Of a DNA stretch of 12,633 nucleotides, positions 12,249 through 12,633 are shown piece by piece; the first letter of the stretch is position 1; the number at the start of each line of letters is the position of its first letter. The DNA lies in assembly GCA_027596945.1 (NCBI GenBank), contig JADGJH010000301.1:9072-21704 (forward strand). The letters run 5' to 3'. The notes under the pieces are model-generated. The model worked only from the letters and a program-made list of their open reading frames with translations, was not told the origin of the DNA and made no database searches. The stretch is from Physocladia obscura (taxonomy: Eukaryota > Chytridiomycota > Chytridiomycetes > Chytridiales > Chytriomycetaceae). Made by a program: the position numbers and the translations under genes.

Positions 12249-12633
12249 ATGAGCACATCGGCATTAACACCCGCAATGATCGCGGCACTGACGGCGGCGC
12301 TGAACCCGGCGCAGCAGGCGGAGCTGGCGACGCTGTCTGAGGCGCAGATCGTCACGCTGCTGACGGCGCCGGCGCGGTTCATGAGCGAGGCGCAGCTGCT
12401 GACGGCGCTGCTGTACATCTACGCGATGGGCGTGGTGCTCAACGGCGCCGTGCTGTTTGCCGCCGCCTTCGACCGCAAGCGCCTCCTGCGCTCGTCCATG
12501 GACCGCCTGACCTTTGCGCTCATCAGCATGTGTTTCGTGTGGTCGGCCGGGCGAGCGCTGATCCACTGTACGCCCCCTTCCCCTTCCCCTTCCCCTTCCC
12601 CTCCCCCTTCTTCTCTCGTGCACTCCGCTAACC
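12249..12633 (+). CDS. Multi-pass membrane protein, first exon (gene continues past the window)
   Basis: An open frame starts at 12249 (MSTSALTPAMIAALTAALNP) and stays open to the window edge. The probable coding exon is 12249-12567, 106 codons plus one base, ending CAC T before donor GTACGC at 12568; the rest is likely intron, since it turns into CCCCTT repeats and GCTAAC, a branch-site match, appears at 12628-12633. The protein has an Ala/Leu-rich N-terminal helix (about 8-45), a transmembrane segment at about 50-73 (LLTALLYIYAMGVVLNGAVL), a short basic loop DRKRLLRSSMDR and a second segment at about 86-105 (LTFALISMCFVWSAG). This hairpin layout with an Arg/Lys loop resembles the first two helices of a seven-helix receptor, but that is a guess. 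No signal peptide is evident. Composition is strikingly GC-rich with GCG, CTG and ACG codons dominating, unlike every other gene here. Confidence 0.7.
   Translation, partial: MSTSALTPAMIAALTAALNPAQQAELATLSEAQIVTLLTAPARFMSEAQLLTALLYIYAMGVVLNGAVLFAAAFDRKRLLRSSMDRLTFALISMCFVWSAGRALIHCTPPSPSPSPSPPPSSLVHSAN
12573..12607. repeat. CCCCTT hexanucleotide tract with G-quadruplex potential on the minus strand
   Basis: Six or more runs of four or five C are separated mostly by TT, starting five bases after the probable splice donor. On the minus strand this reads as G4-AA-G4 repeats, which fits the standard quadruplex pattern with very short loops; the plus strand could form an i-motif. In the pre-mRNA the tract is C-rich, so the quadruplex would form only in DNA. 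Confidence 0.75.

Noticed and set aside
12264..12623. Arg/Gly-rich 119-codon minus-strand frame
   Set aside because: It is a product of GC-rich codons and the CCCCTT tract read backwards; the plus frame gives a coherent membrane protein.

Overview
The window is nuclear DNA of a fungus, most likely an aerobic, zoospore-forming early-diverging fungus such as a chytrid (inference). It has short GT-AG introns of about 50-130 bases, AATAAA-type polyadenylation signals, a PEX4 peroxin E2 enzyme and a secreted GH11 xylanase with a fungal-type CBM1. Its alpha-tubulin keeps Lys40, the axonemal acetylation site. The PEX4 gene implies peroxisomes, which argues against anaerobic gut fungi.

Seven protein genes alternate perfectly in strand (+ - + - + - +). 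In order they are: (1) the 3' part of an AP-1 clathrin-adaptor mu subunit gene, 97-1592, 8 exons visible; (2) a gene-free AT-rich stretch of about 2.4 kb, 1593-4020, with a small tandem repeat and hairpin; (3) a GPAT3/4-like membrane acyltransferase on the minus strand, 4021-6253, 7 exons, with a long C-terminal extension carrying a DUF1752-like motif; (4) PEX4 on plus, 6440-7225, 3 exons; (5) alpha-tubulin on minus, 7439-8878, 2 exons; (6) beta-tubulin on plus, 9172-10693, 3 exons; (7) a GH11-CBM1 xylanase on minus, 11006-11940, 2 exons; (8) the first exon of a very GC-rich multi-pass membrane protein on plus, 12249 to the window end, followed by a C-tract that can form a G-quadruplex on the minus strand.

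Three intergenic spacers of 186, 293 and 308 bp lie between divergent genes and are probable bidirectional promoters, each with inverted CCAAT boxes. The clearest functional unit is the head-to-head alpha/beta-tubulin pair, whose products form one heterodimer. The others are housekeeping genes for vesicle traffic, glycerolipid synthesis and peroxisomal receptor recycling, plus one plant-polymer-degrading enzyme. The most unusual items are the acyltransferase C-terminal extension and the GC-rich membrane-protein exon. All exon coordinates were worked out by hand from splice signals, reading phase and remembered family conservation; no search was run.
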